Below, one piece after another: positions 22,627 through 23,401 of a DNA stretch of 23,401 nucleotides (position 1 is its first letter; each line of letters starts with the position of its first letter). The stretch covers positions 1 to 23,401 of the IMG/VR virus record IMGVR_UViG_3300044301_001225; one strand, given 5' to 3'. Both the position numbers and the translations under genes were made by a program. Under the pieces are notes generated by a model. The model was not told the DNA's origin, did not search any database, and was given only the letters and a program-made list of their open reading frames with translations. This DNA comes from a virus.

Positions 22627-22722
22627 ATGGCAACGTATGGCTTAAATACAAGCGTCCACGGGCCAGTGAGGGACGCACATCACAAATATAACGTGGTTCG
22701 CTGGCCCATAGGAAAGGAATAG
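22627..22722 (+). CDS. Possible tiny ORF (31 aa)
   Basis: From the ATG at 22627 the frame runs 31 codons (MATYGLNTSVHGPVRDAHHK...) to TAG at 22720-22722, ten bases after the mini zinc-finger gene. The ribosome-binding site is weak (AGTAGG). No family is recognised. The gap between neighbouring genes is otherwise 114 bases, which is wide for this operon, so a small gene here is plausible but unproven. Confidence 0.3.
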   Translation: MATYGLNTSVHGPVRDAHHKYNVVRWPIGKE

Positions 22723-22730
22723 GAGGAATT

Positions 22731-22955
22731 ATGAATTGGTTACTACGGTTTCTACCAGAAGAGACAAGGCAGATGGTTGTCTTAGGACAGAGGATCATTG
22801 CCGCCTTGGATACACCAGAGGAACGGCGTGTTGCCATCCAGTACGGCATAGAGATGCTTGAGGATGGCCGGGTAGAGGTAGGGGAGTGGGCTAAGTTTGG
22901 ATCTAAGCTTGGCATTCTTCGTGCGCCTGCCAAAAATCCAAGGAAGTCTAGGTAA
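22731..22955 (+). CDS. Small helical phage protein, last gene of the + operon (74 aa)
   Basis: It starts behind a strong AGGAGGAATT. The protein is mostly helical: MNWLLRFLPEETRQMV and a second amphipathic helix with PEERRVAIQYGIEMLEDG, then a basic tail (RAPAKNPRKSR). There is no membrane span or signal peptide. Similar short helical proteins lie near the ends of late operons in environmental phages, but I cannot name a family. It is the final + strand gene. Beyond it lies non-coding sequence with potential RNA structure and then a convergent minus-strand gene. Confidence 0.6.
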   Translation: MNWLLRFLPEETRQMVVLGQRIIAALDTPEERRVAIQYGIEMLEDGRVEVGEWAKFGSKLGILRAPAKNPRKSR

Positions 22956-23165
22956 AGTTGCAACAGGGGGGACCAACCTCATGTTATGACGTATACGGCA
23001 TTGCCCTAGCCTTTACGCCACGGGCTAAACTAGCCGGGCCAGCCTAAACGGTGAGGTTCCGCTTAGTTCGCAGGACGGTGGTGAACCGTCACCCTTGAGC
23101 AATTTTCCCGTGGTCCCCGCTGATGCACGTAGAAAGGAGACGTTGGTAATATAGCATAGATGCTA
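22956..23165 (+). other. Non-coding region with multi-helix fold potential, including a pseudoknot
   Basis: No credible gene lies in these 210 bases. The pairable parts are: (P1) GGGGACCA 22968-22975 with TGGTCCCC 23111-23118, an 8-bp outer helix; (P2) hairpin GGCTA 23023-23027 with TAGCC 23031-23035; (P3) CTAA 23044-23047 and CGG 23049-23051 with CCG 23059-23061 and TTAG 23063-23066, whose 7-base loop TGAGGTT (23052-23058) is exactly complementary to AACCTCA 22975-22981; (P4) GACGGT 23074-23079 with ACCGTC 23085-23090. An 8-bp palindrome CGTATACG sits at 22990-22997. Such a set suggests a structured RNA or a transcription-terminating/processing element. It does not match tRNA, tmRNA, RNase P or a riboswitch I know. 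Confidence 0.45.
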
Positions 23166-23169
23166 TTAC
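23146..23169 (-). terminator. Hairpin at the end of the convergent RusA gene
   Basis: A perfect 7-bp inverted repeat (atagcat/atgctat, 23151-23157 and 23160-23166) with a two-base spacer overlaps the stop codon of the minus-strand gene. GTA/TAC flank it with a two-base bulge. Read as minus-strand RNA it forms a hairpin but lacks a U-run, so it is a weak or factor-assisted terminator at best. It may also stop + strand transcription reading into the other arm. Confidence 0.35.
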
Positions 23170-23401
23170 GCAACAACCTCTTCCATGATTTCAAGTATGG
23201 TTTTAGGTGCCCGTGACCTATCTACTATAAACTGCACAGGAGCATAAGATACTGAGGAACTGTCGTCGTCTGACAGGAACCCTGTCTTCACCAAGGTATC
23301 TATCAGGGGCTTCATACTGGCGAGCCAGTTATCCCCGTCCCTTCTCCTCTGCTGTGCCGTTACAAAGGTTATTGTTATAAGAACCTTACCCTTAACAGGA
23401 T
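23166..23401 (-). CDS. rusA: RusA-type Holliday junction resolvase, C-terminal part (partial at window end)
   Basis: On the minus strand, an ORF open to the right edge (codons from 23399) runs 77 codons to TAA at 23168-23166. It reads KGKVLITITFVTAQQ then RRRDGDNWLASMKPLIDTL, V-K-T-G-F-L-S-D-D-D, and ends in a strand-plus-helix (PVQFIVDRSRAPKTILEIME). This has the RusA signature: D-x-D-N (visible residues 21-24), K-P-x-I-D-x-L and the later D-D pair (44-45). The matching acids in E. coli RusA hold the catalytic metal. RusA dimers cut four-way DNA junctions during recombination and packaging. The beginning of the gene lies outside the window. It is the first minus-strand gene, so an opposing (probably replication) operon converges here with the late operon. 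Confidence 0.85.
   Translation of the reverse strand, partial: PVKGKVLITITFVTAQQRRRDGDNWLASMKPLIDTLVKTGFLSDDDSSSVSYAPVQFIVDRSRAPKTILEIMEEVVA

Noticed and set aside
22528-22722. 64-codon ORF with GTG start
   Set aside because: Its first half overlaps the Cys/His-spaced mini zinc-finger gene in another frame and has no ribosome-binding site; only the final 31 codons are kept as a possible gene.
22966-23118. tRNA, tmRNA, RNase P or cobalamin riboswitch
   Set aside because: No T-loop or acceptor CCA pattern, no tag ORF, no conserved RNase P or B12-box sequences. GGTG..TTCC resembles a cobalamin segment only superficially, since the partner GGGAA and the ACTGT box are absent.
23118-23140. Hammerhead ribozyme-like CTGATG ... 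GAAA
   Set aside because: The A after CTGATG is missing, the six bases between the boxes cannot form stem II, and there is no matching cleavage-site strand.
23131-23155. Strong AAAGGAGA on the + strand as the start of another gene
   Set aside because: The following TTG frame stops after three codons and the ATG at 23160 gives only 18 codons, antisense to RusA.

Overview
The window looks like the late (virion and lysis) arm of a tailed double-stranded DNA bacteriophage (Caudoviricetes). Every gene from the left edge to about 22,955 lies on the + strand. They are tightly packed, with short gaps, many TAATG stop/start overlaps and good Shine-Dalgarno sequences, so the arm was probably transcribed as one or a few long operons. 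No bacterial chromosomal genes, integrase, rRNA or tRNA are visible, so this reads as a free phage genome or contig rather than a prophage border. Protein style (portal, capsid, a small basic protein and a Vsr-like protein) resembles uncultivated environmental, often marine, phages, but the host cannot be named from the sequence.

Layout. (1) 1-882: C-terminal part of the portal protein, cut by the window start. (2) 882-10,145: two very large proteins (845 and 1882 aa) and two small ones. These are best read as internal or ejected virion proteins. The 1882-aa protein carries an ADP-ribosyltransferase-like domain and hydrophobic segments. (3) 10,207-13,447: scaffold, major capsid protein, a Cys-containing small protein, a probable capsid decoration protein and a small unknown. 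(4) 13,459-14,108: four tiny genes, namely an excisionase-type helix-turn-helix protein, a coiled coil and two very basic peptides. (5) 14,112-18,024: a probable head-tail adaptor with an inserted jelly-roll-like domain, a beta-propeller-like tail/nozzle protein, a small beta protein and a Vsr-like nuclease-fold protein with a degenerate active site. (6) 18,025-21,144: a tail fibre with an N-terminal carboxypeptidase-regulatory-like domain, internal repeats and a C-terminal self-cleaving S74 chaperone. (7) 21,160-22,955: small membrane, secreted and zinc-finger-like proteins plus a membrane-anchored beta-rich protein, in the place where a lysis cassette is expected. No endolysin is recognisable. 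(8) 22,956-23,165: a non-coding stretch with multi-helix folding potential, including a hairpin loop fully complementary to an upstream segment. (9) 23,166-23,401: a convergent minus-strand gene cut by the right edge, clearly a RusA-type Holliday junction resolvase. It marks the start of the replication/recombination arm.

Working together: the portal, scaffold and capsid protein build the procapsid. The giant proteins are probably packaged near the portal and ejected. The adaptor and propeller protein form a short tail, and the fibre binds the host. No tape-measure, tail-tube or sheath gene is visible between capsid and fibre, so a podovirus-like short-tailed particle is the best inference. 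The most unusual items are the ART-like domain inside the giant virion protein, the folded intergenic element before the convergent RusA gene, and the degenerate Vsr-like protein in the tail cluster.
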